Positions 21,613 to 31,010 of a stretch of 64,000 nt of DNA are shown here, in pieces. Within the stretch, counting starts at the first letter, position 1. The number at the start of each line of letters is the position of its first letter. Below the pieces are notes generated by a model, which was given only the letters and a program-made list of their open reading frames with translations, had not been told where the DNA came from and made no database searches. A program made the position numbers and the translations under genes. The stretch lies in assembly GCA_030035585.1 (NCBI GenBank), contig CM057476.1, positions 1,604,501 to 1,668,500 on the forward strand, in the 5' to 3' direction. Origin of the DNA: Dugong dugon (taxonomy: Eukaryota > Chordata > Mammalia > Sirenia > Dugongidae).

Positions 21613-22264
21613 ACGTTCACCACAATCTGCTTTATTAATTCAGTAATTCATCACAGAGTTACCTTAGTCTTTAACAGTTGCATAGTATTCAATTTGCCTC
21701 ATAGTTGGGGACTTTCCACATTTGCACGTGTGTGTGGATAGTCTAACAGCCTGACTTGGCAGTTATAGGTGCTCGGTAAATATTTGTTGAAAGAAGGGAT
21801 GTTTGTTGAAGGAAATGGCCCCACAATATCTTGGGATTCTGGTCCACACCATCTGCCCTCGGATTTTCGCTACTGGATAAGTCATCTTGTTCCTGCCCTC
21901 TGGGGTTGGTAGGCAAGATCTGTTTATTTGGTGCCACGAGCTCTTGGAACAAAGATTATACGTGAGCACTGAAAAGGGACGGAGTGATGAAAACTTGGTC
22001 CTCTCGCATTTCTAGAGGATTCTGTGACTAGCTGCCTGGCGAAGGCATTGCCCAAATTCAGCACCTAACCCAGTATGGCCGAAAGTGTGCTACAGGTAAC
22101 AAGATAGGCAAAACCCAGCTACAGCCATGTGCTTATGGGACTATTTATTAGAAAAAACAATTGGAACTAGCACATTAAACCAAAGGCTTCATGGTTGTAA
22201 TATGAAGTTTTCTTTTTCAATGTTTGTGTGTATAAAAAACACTAGTCCATTTAAGGAAAAGTTG
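21613..22264. other. unique sequence, nothing recognised
   Basis: A short L2-like end may lie at 21764-21795 ('AGGTGCTCGGTAAATATTTG'). No gene seen. Confidence 0.35.
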
Positions 22265-22612
22265 GTACGGGGGGCATTGGTGGTTCATTGGTAGAATTCT
22301 TGCTTTCCATGTGGGAGACCTGGGTTCCATCCCCGGCCAGTGCACCTCATGCACAGCCACCACCCGTCTGTCAGTGGAGGCTTGTGTGTTGCTATGATAC
22401 AGAACAGGTTTCAGCAGAGCTTTCAGACTAAGACAGACTAGGAAGAAAGGCCCGGTGATCTTCTTCTGAAAGTCAGCCAGTAAAAACCGTATGGATCACA
22501 ATTGGTCAGATCTGCAGTGGGTCATGGAGAATGGCGCAGGACCGGGCAGCATTTTGTTCCACTGTGAGTAGGGTTGCCGTGAGTCTGGGGCTGACTTGGC
22601 AGTGGTTAGCAC
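22265..22612 (+). mobile_element. tRNA-Gly-headed SINE with RTE-type tail, near full length
   Basis: The head at 22271-22345 is close to tRNA-Gly: 'GGCATTGGTGGTTCATTGGT', 'AGAATTCTTGC' and B box 'GGGTTCCATCCCCGGCCAGT'. After it come 'GTCAGTGGAGGCTTGTGTG', 'AACAGGTTTCAGCAGAGC', 'GGAAGAAAGGCCCGGTGATC', and the RTE-like end 'GGACCGGGCAGCATTTTGTT' to 'GTTGCCGTGAGTCTGGGG'. The head still looks like a pol III promoter, but it is not a tRNA gene because the acceptor arm does not close as in a tRNA and the SINE body follows directly. Confidence 0.9.
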
Positions 22613-23394
22613 CCACCCCCATCACGGCTGGTACACAGATGATGGTGAACGTTGTCATGTGTGGGAGTCCCAGAGTTTAGCTGTAACCTCAAACGCAGCT
22701 TTATGGAAGCTCGTGGATTGCTCAGGCCAGCGGAGGCGGCTCCCATGGCCCAGAATCAACCCGAGACAGGTGACCGGACCATCCGCTCCACAAGTTCCGC
22801 AGTCTCACTTCTGGCCAGGACCCCGGACTGAGCGTCTCGGCTTAATGTTATTTGTGTGGAAATGGTCTCGTTAAAACTGCTGTTAATGTCATTCCTCTTC
22901 CTGACCAAGGCAATTAAGTATTTCGAATTCCATTTTACTTCTTTTTTTTTTTTTTTTAAGCAGATAAGTCAAAATGGAAAGGGCTCTGTTGATGTCGAAG
23001 TCCTTATGCCAGTTGCAATCACTGGACCCAGGAGTGCTGTCATGGGCCTGTTGGGAGACGTGTGGGATGCTGGGTGCTGCCTCTGAGGAGTGGTTCTGCG
23101 ATGGCCCTCTGTTTGCCTCGTGGGCGGTGAAAAGCAGAAGGGAGAGCAGATGGGCTTGGCGAGGGTTTTGGAAACTGCTATGAAACCATTACACTTTCAG
23201 CTGTGGTGTGTAGGTCTTGGTGGTGTCTGCTTCACTCCCATCTCCTGGCAAACTCAGACCTGGGAACACAGTTTTCTTGTTCCTTTCATCCTGCAGAATT
23301 AAGAAATGGGCCGCCGGAGGTCACTGTCCACTAAGGAAGGGCTTTGGGGCCTGCTGTGCCTGATGCTGTTGTGTTTGTCGGGACTTTTTAGGGT
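22613..23394. other. unique sequence with a T-run
   Basis: No gene or repeat recognised apart from a T-run at about 22940-22958. Confidence 0.4.
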
Positions 23395-23790
23395 GCAGGT
23401 GACAGAAACCAGCTTGAACTAGTGTAAGCAAAAGGGGGACGAGTTGACTGACTGCTGTAATTGAAGACGGCATAGACACTGGCTTCAGGAATGGCTAGAT
23501 CCAGGTGCACATGGGACTGTCAGTCCTCTTCTTCTGTGTAGGCTTCAGTTTTAATCAGAGTCCCTTAGGGTTTACTCATGCACTTAGGGTTCAATGCCTA
23601 GTGCTATTCCTCTTTTCTTGACCTGTCTACAGGTCAACTAAAAAAGGCAGGCAGAGCTTTGTGTCTTTGCTTGGGCTCTGTACTTCTTGCTTGTGAGAGG
23701 ACCCACCTGAAGTCCACCCCACCTGTCTCCTAAAGCCTTCTGGTCAGGACCAAGAGTTTTGAAGCTTGTCTAAGGTTATGCCCCATATAA
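23395..23790. repeat. probable old mammalian repeat, family not named
   Basis: 'GTGACAGAAACCAGCTTGAA', 'CTGGCTTCAGGAATGGCTAG' and 'GATCCAGGTGCACATGGG' follow the order of a common mammalian repeat I cannot name. No coding potential. Confidence 0.4.
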
Positions 23791-24539
23791 GAATGACCAT
23801 GTTCCCCAAAGGACTGGTGCAAAAAAATGACCTCATCCTTCACTCTACCTCCTCACAGAGGTGTGGTCAGTGTTTGCAGGCCCCCAGCCAGATCTCAAGT
23901 GCACATTGCTAACCTAAGCATGCCCTGGTACACTTAACAGGGGATGCACCTCACAGGTACCTACAGGCCTGGGGTCCAGTTCAGAAGGTTCCCATGGTGG
24001 CCACTGTGGCTGCATGGGGTGGTGGACTCCAGATCACTTAGGAGTCTTTGGTTGCAAGCCACAGAACCTGATTCTGGCCATCTCCAGCAGTGGCAGAGTT
24101 TGACAGAAGATGCAATGGGAAGGTTGAAGGACTGGGGAAGCTTCAGGAATCTAAGGAGTAGGTACACATGGGTGCTACTCAGGAAGACCCCACCAGGATG
24201 AGTCTGCTCCAGCCATTGTTTTTCCTCTTTTGGTCCCTTTGCTCAAGATTTAACTCAAGGGACTGACTGTTTAGTTGGCCTCACATGGGCCCCATACCCA
24301 TCCCATGGCTGGTTGTTTAGTTGGCCTCACGTGGGCCCCATACCCATTCCATGGCTGGAGAAGGGTTGGGCACCTTGACTGCCAGTCTCACCAGAGCCCC
24401 TCCAAAGCTAAGTGGGGTGCTTGACCAGAGGGTCCATCTTGGCCGCCAAAGTTCTTTCCAGCCCTGTTGTATGAACCCGGAGCTTCTTTCCTTCTCTTTT
24501 CCTACTTCAAATAATAGTATCAGTGGGCAAATTTCTGCC
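23791..24539. other. sequence with a 46-bp tandem duplication
   Basis: Mostly unrecognised; contains the duplication listed separately. 24030-24200 may be another old repeat of the 23395 kind. Confidence 0.35.
24268..24358 (+). repeat. 46-bp tandem duplication, two copies
   Basis: 'TGTTTAGTTGGCCTCAC' begins at 24268 and again at 24314; the units run to 'CCATGGCTGG' and differ at only about two positions, so the duplication is recent. Confidence 0.85.
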
Positions 24540-25008
24540 TTTCATTTTCCAACGCCACCACCCACCTGTCCGTTTGTCACCCTGTGGTGGCTTGTGGGTT
24601 GCTGTGATGCTGGAAGCTATGCAGCTGGTATTTCAAATAGCAGCAAGTCCCCCATGGCGGACAGGTTTCAGTGGAGCTTTCAGACTAAGAAAGACTACGA
24701 AGAAAGACCTCATGATCTACTTCCAAAAATTAGCCAGTGAAAACCCTGTGGGTCACAAAAGAACATTGCTGACTCACTTGCTTTGGACACCTCCTCAGCA
24801 GGAAGGATCCATCGCTTGAGGACGTCACGTGTGGTGAAGTAGAGGGTCAGTGAGGGTGAGGGAGACCCTCGGTGAGATGGACTCACACAGTGACCACAAC
24901 AATGGCCTCAAACATGCTGGTGATCATGAGGAGGATGCAGGACCGGGCAGCGTTTCGTTCTGTTGTACATAAGGTCACCGTGAGTCGGAGCCCAGTAATC
25001 AACAACAA
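24540..25008 (+). mobile_element. RTE-derived composite element, intermediate between SINE and RTE
   Basis: The left part (24540-24770) equals the body of the tRNA-Gly-headed SINE ('GGACAGGTTTCAGTGGAGC', 'GAAGAAAGACCTCATGATC', 'AGCCAGTGAAAACCCTGTG'). The right part (24835-25008) is a longer RTE ORF end ('GTAGAGGGTCAGTGAGGGTG', 'CAGTGACCACAACAATGGCC', 'GGACCGGGCAGCGTTTCGTT', 'CAACAACAACG'). It therefore retains more of the RTE 3' region than the compact SINE. Head not seen. Confidence 0.8.
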
Positions 25009-25795
25009 CGTTTTCCAGTGGAACGGCAGTGCACCTGCCTGAATGCTGCAGTGGACGTGCTCCTTAATGTTAATCGAGAGCCTGAGGGAATGAGCCTTCT
25101 GTCCTGTGTTTGCCCCTCGTTCTTTCCCCAGTACAGAGAGCCAAGGACAAGGTGATTTGTGCAGAGCCCCCTCTCCGTGGACACACTCCAGCCATCATTC
25201 CCAGACTTTAGGCGGTTTTGACCGGAACTGGCCAACCAGGGCTTGCCTGTTACCAGTTAGTAACCAGGCAACAGAAGCATTTGCCACCAACAGGCGGTAC
25301 TCACGGACGGCAGTGGGCTCCCTGAATACCAGCGAAAGGGCTTTGGGCATGGAAAGGGAACACAGCCCCGGGTAGAGCTTAATTGTTAACCTGAGGCCGT
25401 GTTCTATGTCTGGTTTCCACGACAACATGTCCTGGTTGGAGGAAGGATACACATTCATCAGTCACTATGGAAAGAAGGGGAATTGCAGATGCTATTCCTG
25501 CCCCTGCTAAGGTCTCCAGGACTGTGGCTTTCTAAATCCCCGCTGGATCTAGGGACCTGTGGGATTTAGTGTGGGTAACACCAAATGTGTACGTTCCAGG
25601 CAGTGAACTGAGAAGTTTTAGATCTCTCTGAATTTGAAGGATCAGCAGAAGCTGAGAGAGAGGCGTGGAACAGACTCCCTCAGAGCCCGCAGAACACGGC
25701 CGAGAACCCCGTTTGGGTGTCGGCTCCCAGAACTATGAGAGAATACGTTTTTGTTCTCATAAGTCACCCACTTTATGATGCTTTGGTGTGGAAGC
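25009..25795. other. unique sequence, nothing recognised
   Basis: No gene or repeat family recognised. A short open frame at 25106-25375 has no domain. Confidence 0.4.
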
Positions 25796-26370
25796 CCTGG
25801 GATGTTGTTGGGTGCCGTCTAGTCGATTCCGACTCATGGCAACCCTGTAGGACAGGGTAGAACTGCCCCATGGGGTTTCCTAGACTGGAATCTTTATGGT
25901 GTTGGGGAAGAATATCAAATATGCCACGGACTGCCAGAAGAACGAACAAATCTATCTGAGAAGAAGTATAGCCAGAATGCTCCTTAGAAGCAAGGATGGT
26001 GAGACTTTGTCTCATGTACTTTGGACATGTTGTCAGGAGGCATCAGTCCCTGGAGAAGGACATCATGCTTGGCAAAGGAGAGGGTCAGTGAAAAAGAAGA
26101 CCCAAGACAAGAGGGATTGACACAGTGGCTGCAACAATGGCTCAAGCATAGCAAAGATTGTGAGGATGGCGCAGGGCACAGGACTGGGCAGTGTTTTGTT
26201 CTGTTGTACGTAGGGTTGCTATGAGTTGGAAACAACCTGAAGCACCTAACAACAGCAGTCCTTATTGGAGCAGATTGCCAGGTCTTTTCTTCTGCGGAGG
26301 TGCTAGTGGGTTCGAACAGCCAACCTTTCAGTTAGCAGCCAAACACTTTAACCATTGTGCCACCAGGGCA
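25796..26370 (-). mobile_element. AfroSINE interrupted by an RTE
   Basis: Halves at 25796-25897 ('TTGTTGGGTGCCGTCTAGTC' to 'GACTGGAATCTTTATG') and 26259-26370 ('GGAGCAGATTGCCAGGTC' to 'TTGTGCCACCAGGGCAC') belong to one antisense AfroSINE with CAACA-type tail. Confidence 0.85.
25898..26258 (+). mobile_element. RTE 3' end inserted in an AfroSINE
   Basis: 'CACGGACTGCCAGAAGAACG', 'AGCCAGAATGCTCCTTAGAA', 'TTGGACATGTTGTCAGGAGG', 'TTGACACAGTGGCTGCAAC', 'GGGTTGCTATGAGTTGGAAA', 'CACCTAACAACAGCAG'. A short target duplication TCYTTAT is at 25891-25897 and 26259-26265. 5' truncated. Confidence 0.85.
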
Positions 26371-26753
26371 CCTCACAGAAGCCCTAGGAATCTAATACAA
26401 TATTATACGGTATTTTCTTTAAATCTACTTACTTTTGAAATCTCTTCAAAAAAGAAACTTTATATCACCATATTAAATGGAAAAACCTTGCTAGAAATAG
26501 AGGTTAAAAAGTAGTGGTAGAAATAAATACAACATTGTTGCATTTAAGTAACAACATTGTTACTTAAATCCAGCTAGAGTCTGGTACCTGTTGGCAGCTT
26601 TCAACTTGATGCCTGCTGACGTTTTCTCCAAAAGAGAGAAAAGAGAGAAGAACAAGCCTTGGAGGTGTTAAATACATCTCAGCACCTAACTGACCCTTTC
26701 TCTTTGAAAAATAAGTACTGAGAGAATATTAAATCAATGATTATTATATCATT
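26371..26753. other. AT-rich unique sequence with a palindrome
   Basis: No gene seen; holds the palindrome listed separately. Confidence 0.4.
26542..26569. repeat. perfect 13-bp inverted repeat
   Basis: Arms ATTTAAGTAACAA (26542-26554) and TTGTTACTTAAAT (26557-26569) are exact reverse complements with a 2-bp spacer. The centre contains facing AACA/TGTT words like a paired SOX-type site. Confidence 0.9.
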
Positions 26754-26754
26754 A

Positions 26755-26976
26755 AGGAGTCCCTGGTTGGTGCAGATGGTTAAGTGCTTGACTGCTAACT
26801 GAAGGGTTCATGGTTAGAACCTACCCAGAGGTGCCTTGGAAGAAAGGCCTGGTGATCTGCTTCCAAAAGGTCACAGCCTTGGAAACACATACGGAGCAGC
26901 TCTCGTCTGAAACACGCTGTGTCACCAGGAGCTGGAGTCGACTCAGGGGCAACTAGCTTGACTTTTTTTTTTTTTT
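26755..26976 (+). mobile_element. AfroSINE, long-body type
   Basis: Head 'AGTCCCTGGTTGGTGCAGAT', body 'GGAAGAAAGGCCTGGTGATC', tail 'GAGCTGGAGTCGACTCAGG', then a sense-strand T run. Confidence 0.9.
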
Positions 26977-27204
26977 GACATATGGTTTATAAATTGATTA
27001 TTGGAGTGGCGGGTCTGTGCCACCTGAAAACATCTCGGGTGCCATGAAAGTCCATCCTGCGCCCAGCCCTTTGGGAGGCTGTGGTTTGTAGGGCTTGGGG
27101 AATTGAACAGCAGTGGCAAGTGAATGCTAGGCAGAGGACAAATGCGACCAAAGAATTAAACTTTTCCGTGAATCCGTGTGTCATTGTTTTTATCCTCGAA
27201 TAGC

Positions 27205-27533
27205 AATTGTTGTTAACTGCCATCTAGTCATCTCCCGACTTACGGGGACCCCAAGCAAAGTGGAATAAAATGCTGTGTGGTCCTGCACCGTACCTATGAC
27301 TGGCTGAGGATCAGACCATTGTGAGCCATAGGATTTTTAGAAGTAGATTTCCAGGCCTTTCTTCCTAGTCTATTTTAGTCTGGAAGCTCCCTGAAACCTG
27401 CTCAGAATCCTAGCAACTTACAAGCCTCCACTGACAGATGGGTGGTGGCTGTGCATGAGGTGTACTGGGCGGGGATGTGACCTGGCTCTCCTGCAAGAAA
27501 GGTGAGAAATCTACCACTGAACCACCGTTGGTA
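27205..27533 (-). mobile_element. tRNA-Gly-headed SINE with RTE-type tail
   Basis: 3' end side 'TTGTTGTTAACTGCCATC', body 'TTTCTTCCTAGTC', head side 'GACAGATGGGTGGTGGCTG', then the diverged tRNA-Gly-like head at about 27460-27530 ('CTACCACTGAACCACC'). Same layout as 6054-6404. Confidence 0.85.
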
Positions 27534-28324
27534 CCGGCGGGGAAGTCCATGGATTCTTGGATTCCAAGAGTGAGCAACTTCATGATCAAAAGGCAGGTCG
27601 AAGGCAGCTTCTTGGGAATGGCATGCGAGTCTTCACGCTTCTTTCCTTCAACGAGAGTGGGTCCGTTCTTGCTTCAGCTGCAGATCCAGCAAAGCAAGCA
27701 GAGAGGACTCTCGGACCTTTCGAGCAATTAGATCAAGTTTCTGCGCCCGAGCATTCAACTAGCAGGACGCCTTCAACACCCTGACGTCGTCTATTGATCC
27801 AAGTTCTGAATTAACAAGCTGTACAAGAATTAAATTATTTCAGCAGAGCAAGAATTATTTAGCTGTCTGGACAACTTTGAGATATTGCCCTGTGGTTAGG
27901 AAAATTTGGAAGTATCAGTGGATTTGCAGATTGCTGGGTATTTTTAGAACTTTAAGATATTTAGGAACTGTAACTCATAAGAGGCACACAGAGCCCCAAA
28001 GCCATTTTTGCAAATGAAGTGTTAACGATTTTCTCCAGGCCCTTAGCCAGCAGTCTGTTTGCCCAGAAACCTATCAGTGATAGTGCTCCATATATTGTCT
28101 AAATAATCATTCACATCTGTCCTATAATCAGTCCTCATGCTTCCCCTAAATCACTCTCCAGACAAAAAGTCTTTTCCTGATAAAATCAGGTTAAAATATT
28201 ACACGTGTTAATTATCTCCATCCTTCCGAAAAAACTGTGGAAACCAGGTGTTTCCTCAGGGCCTTCTCCTCACTCCCCAGTCCAGGCTCCGGTTTAATGA
28301 GTAAGTTACAGGAGATCAGTTTTC
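27534..28324. other. unique sequence, candidate conserved non-coding DNA
   Basis: 27790-28260 is AT-rich, without recognisable repeats, and dense in homeodomain-type words (AATTAAATTATTTC, AAATAATCATTC, GTTAATTATC). No coding domain. Confidence 0.35.
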
Positions 28325-28735
28325 AGTAGGGACGTTTGTCATCAGTTGCTATCATGTCGGCTCTAACTCATGATGACCCCAGAGGCAACAGAAGGAAACA
28401 TTGCCCAGTCCTGTATCATCTTCACGATCTTTGGTCTGCTTGAGTTCATGGTTGTGTCTACTGTGTGTTTGAGTGCCTTCCACCTTAGGGGGCTCATCTT
28501 CTAGGCCTAAATCAAGACAGTGTTCTCTGGTGATCCATAAGGTCTTCATTGGCTCCTTTTCAGAAGTGGATTGCCAGGCTTTTCTTTCTAGTCTGCCTTA
28601 GTCTGGAAGTGCTGCTAAAACCTGTCCACCATGGGTGGCCCTGCTGGTATTTGAAATGCCGCTGGCATAGCTTCCAGCATCACAGCAACACATAAGCCAC
28701 TACAGTCCGACTCGCTGACAGATGCGTGGTAATGC
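28325..28735 (-). mobile_element. RTE-derived SINE, long-body type
   Basis: On the minus strand: body 'GCTATGCCAGCGGCATTTCA', 'GACAGGTTTTAGCAGCACTT', 'AGAAAGAAAAGCCTGGCAAT', then 'GATGAGCCCCCTAAGGTGGA' and an RTE-like 3' end at 28325. The segment around 'AGATGAGCCCC' is, as I recall, close to the 5' part of BovB-type RTEs, so the element appears to join a 5' piece of the RTE directly to its 3' end. Confidence 0.8.
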
Positions 28736-30637
28736 GGGGACACTAGGAGGGGCTGTTTGCAGGTCATTCCCAGCAACTTCTAAGGGTAACCCTGTTTCTC
28801 TCTGCAGAGCTGGGAATGAGAAGGGGTCTCCTAGGCTCTGTCCTCAACAGCATCCTTCCCTGCAAAGGGGAAAGGAGATATCCTGGCTCCGTGCAGGTTC
28901 TTCGGTGTGGATGTGTTTGCCTCTAGGGGAGTGATATCATATACGCAGCATTGTGGAGATACGTTGAGCACCTCCCAGCCACTATTTCCCTTTACAATGC
29001 ACCTGCTAATTTCTTGATTCACGGGGCTCCAAGGATGCTGAGGGGTGGAGCATGTGACCTAGGTCCAGTTGTTTTGCACATTTTATCCCTCTGGCCATTT
29101 CAGATCTATACACGTGGGCTAAGCCAGTCTTACCAGAGCAACTGTCAGGAAGGAATGTCTTTGCCAAGCTGCCATAAAGATACTCTATTTCCCACGGGGG
29201 GTGGATAAGAAAGCTTAAAGCACCAATCTTAAAGTGTCAGCTCCCTCGGAACCATGTGAGGAGTCAGACGTTGAAGCCCACCCCAAGGAAGGCGGCCCCA
29301 GACATTTGGGAAGGAACTGGGATATTCCTAACATCATTTGAGCCACTTGATCCAGCCATGCCTGAACACATACTCGTTGTTTTTTGTCAACTAAGTCGTC
29401 TTAATTGATAGACATTACAAACCCCACCTCTCGCCCGTGGCACACACTGCTGGTATACCGGGGGCTCTTCCCTTCTGAACCCCGTCAACAGCCTCCAAAT
29501 CCTTGTCAGCACAGAGCTTTGGACAGCTTCTAGCATTAAATCAAGCTGACAGGAGGTGAAACCTAGTTGTCATTTCTGCCTAGAGATGTAGCTGGCCTGT
29601 CCTTAGAGTCGGCACTACCAGAGCTTTTATTAACTCCCAGCGGATGCCCTAGGACGAGGTTTGCTGGGAAAAAGGCACGAGACAACAATGTCCTGTAGGA
29701 AGGAAGACAGGAGCCCCTCCCGTTCAGCGAAGAGGGAGATGCGGTGGGGTGGGAGGCAGCCAGGTCAGCTGAGGAGGCAGTCTGGATGCAGCAGACCTGG
29801 ATTATTTAAACTCACAGCTGTAGCACATGTGCTGGTACCTCAAAACCTCTAAGCCTAACCGCCTTTGTGTTGAATGAGGATGAGGTGTTAGCCCTTATCT
29901 CGGAGGGTGTGTGTGAGTGTTCACGCAGTCCACAGGAAGTGTTCAGGACAGGGTGCCCACGAGACCTGCAGGTGGTGGCACTAGAGAAAAAGGGGACTGG
30001 GATGGAGCATCTCAGTGCTCACAGGGAGATGAGGTGGTGGGATGAAACAGGAGGGGTCCCCCGTGCCCCTACTTGAGGCTGGCTGCTGACTCCCACAGAC
30101 CCCAGTCCCTGTGTGAGGAGACTGGCATTTGTGAGAGCTGACACTGAAAGCCCTCCTCACTGGATGGGGCTTTAGCAAACTCTGCACAGCTTCCATGCTG
30201 GAAGACAAGGCTGCCCTTTCTCTGTCCCCTCCTTGTCCCGTCCTGGTTCCTGCCCCCTCAAGCTGCTGACCTGCTGCTGCATAGGAATGTCACCTAGAGC
30301 ATCTCTGTCCTTGGGGAAGGGTCCAGCCTCTGGCCCTCCCCCTTCTCAGTTCTGAGCCTCAGGTCCTGCCTTCTATGAACTGTGGAAGGTCAGGAAATTT
30401 CCTTATCCCTATCTGTTCCGCTCACTGCTGCCTGGAATAGTTCCCAGGGCACGGGGGCCACTTGGTCAACATCTGCTGATTGGTGGGGGACCTCTTCTGT
30501 GCCTTGGTTTCCTCAGATGTGAAGGACTTTAACAGCAGCACCTCTCTCGTGAGCAGGTTTGAGGATACACGAGTGAGGGTTCTGTAAGTGCTGTTGGGGT
30601 GAGTGTGGTTGTTACCCAGGCGACTCTCCTGCAGATG
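28736..30637. other. unique sequence, nothing recognised
   Basis: 1.9 kb without recognised repeats or genes. Moderately GC-rich, with no CpG clustering that would suggest a CpG-island promoter. Confidence 0.4.
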
Positions 30638-30800
30638 GTTGAGAGGGAGGGGGAAGGGGAGAAGAGAGGGGGAAGGGGAGACACAAAGAGAGGGAGAGGG
30701 GGAAGGAGAAGTGGGGAAGACACTGAGAGAGTGGGAGAGAAAGACACACACCCAGAGAGGGGAGACACAGGGAGGAAGATGGGGGTCGGGGAGGACAGAG
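30638..30800 (+). repeat. polypurine tract
   Basis: About 160 bp of almost pure A and G on the plus strand ('GAGAGGGAGGGGGAAGGGG' and similar), with GGGG runs. Such mirror-like purine tracts can form triplex (H-DNA). Confidence 0.85.
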
Positions 30801-31010
30801 AGACACAGGAAGTGTCTGTGTGGTGTGTGTGGTGTATGTGAGTGTGTGCAAATAAATGAGTGTATGAGTGTGTGTGTGATGTGTGTGAATGAGTGTGCAT
30901 GCGAGTGCATACATTGTGTGTGTATAAATGTGTGATATGTGTATGGGTGTGTGAGTGTGCATATGAGTGTATGTATAAGTGTGTGTGTTGTGTGTGCACG
31001 TGCGCTTGTG
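30801..31010 (+). repeat. GT-rich imperfect microsatellite
   Basis: Degenerate (GT)n with interspersed GA and GC, e.g. 'GAGTGTGTGTGTGATGTGTG' and a terminal 'TGTGTGCACGTGCGC'. Alternating purine-pyrimidine DNA of this kind favours Z-DNA. Confidence 0.85.

Noticed and set aside
22271-22345. tRNA-Gly gene
   Set aside because: The sequence is close to tRNA-Gly but continues directly into a SINE body and recurs in the same context at 6320-6404, 27460-27530 and 62146; it is the SINE head.
26485-26497. CArG box (SRF site)
   Set aside because: CCATATTAAATGG has nine bases between CC and GG, not six, so it does not fit the consensus.
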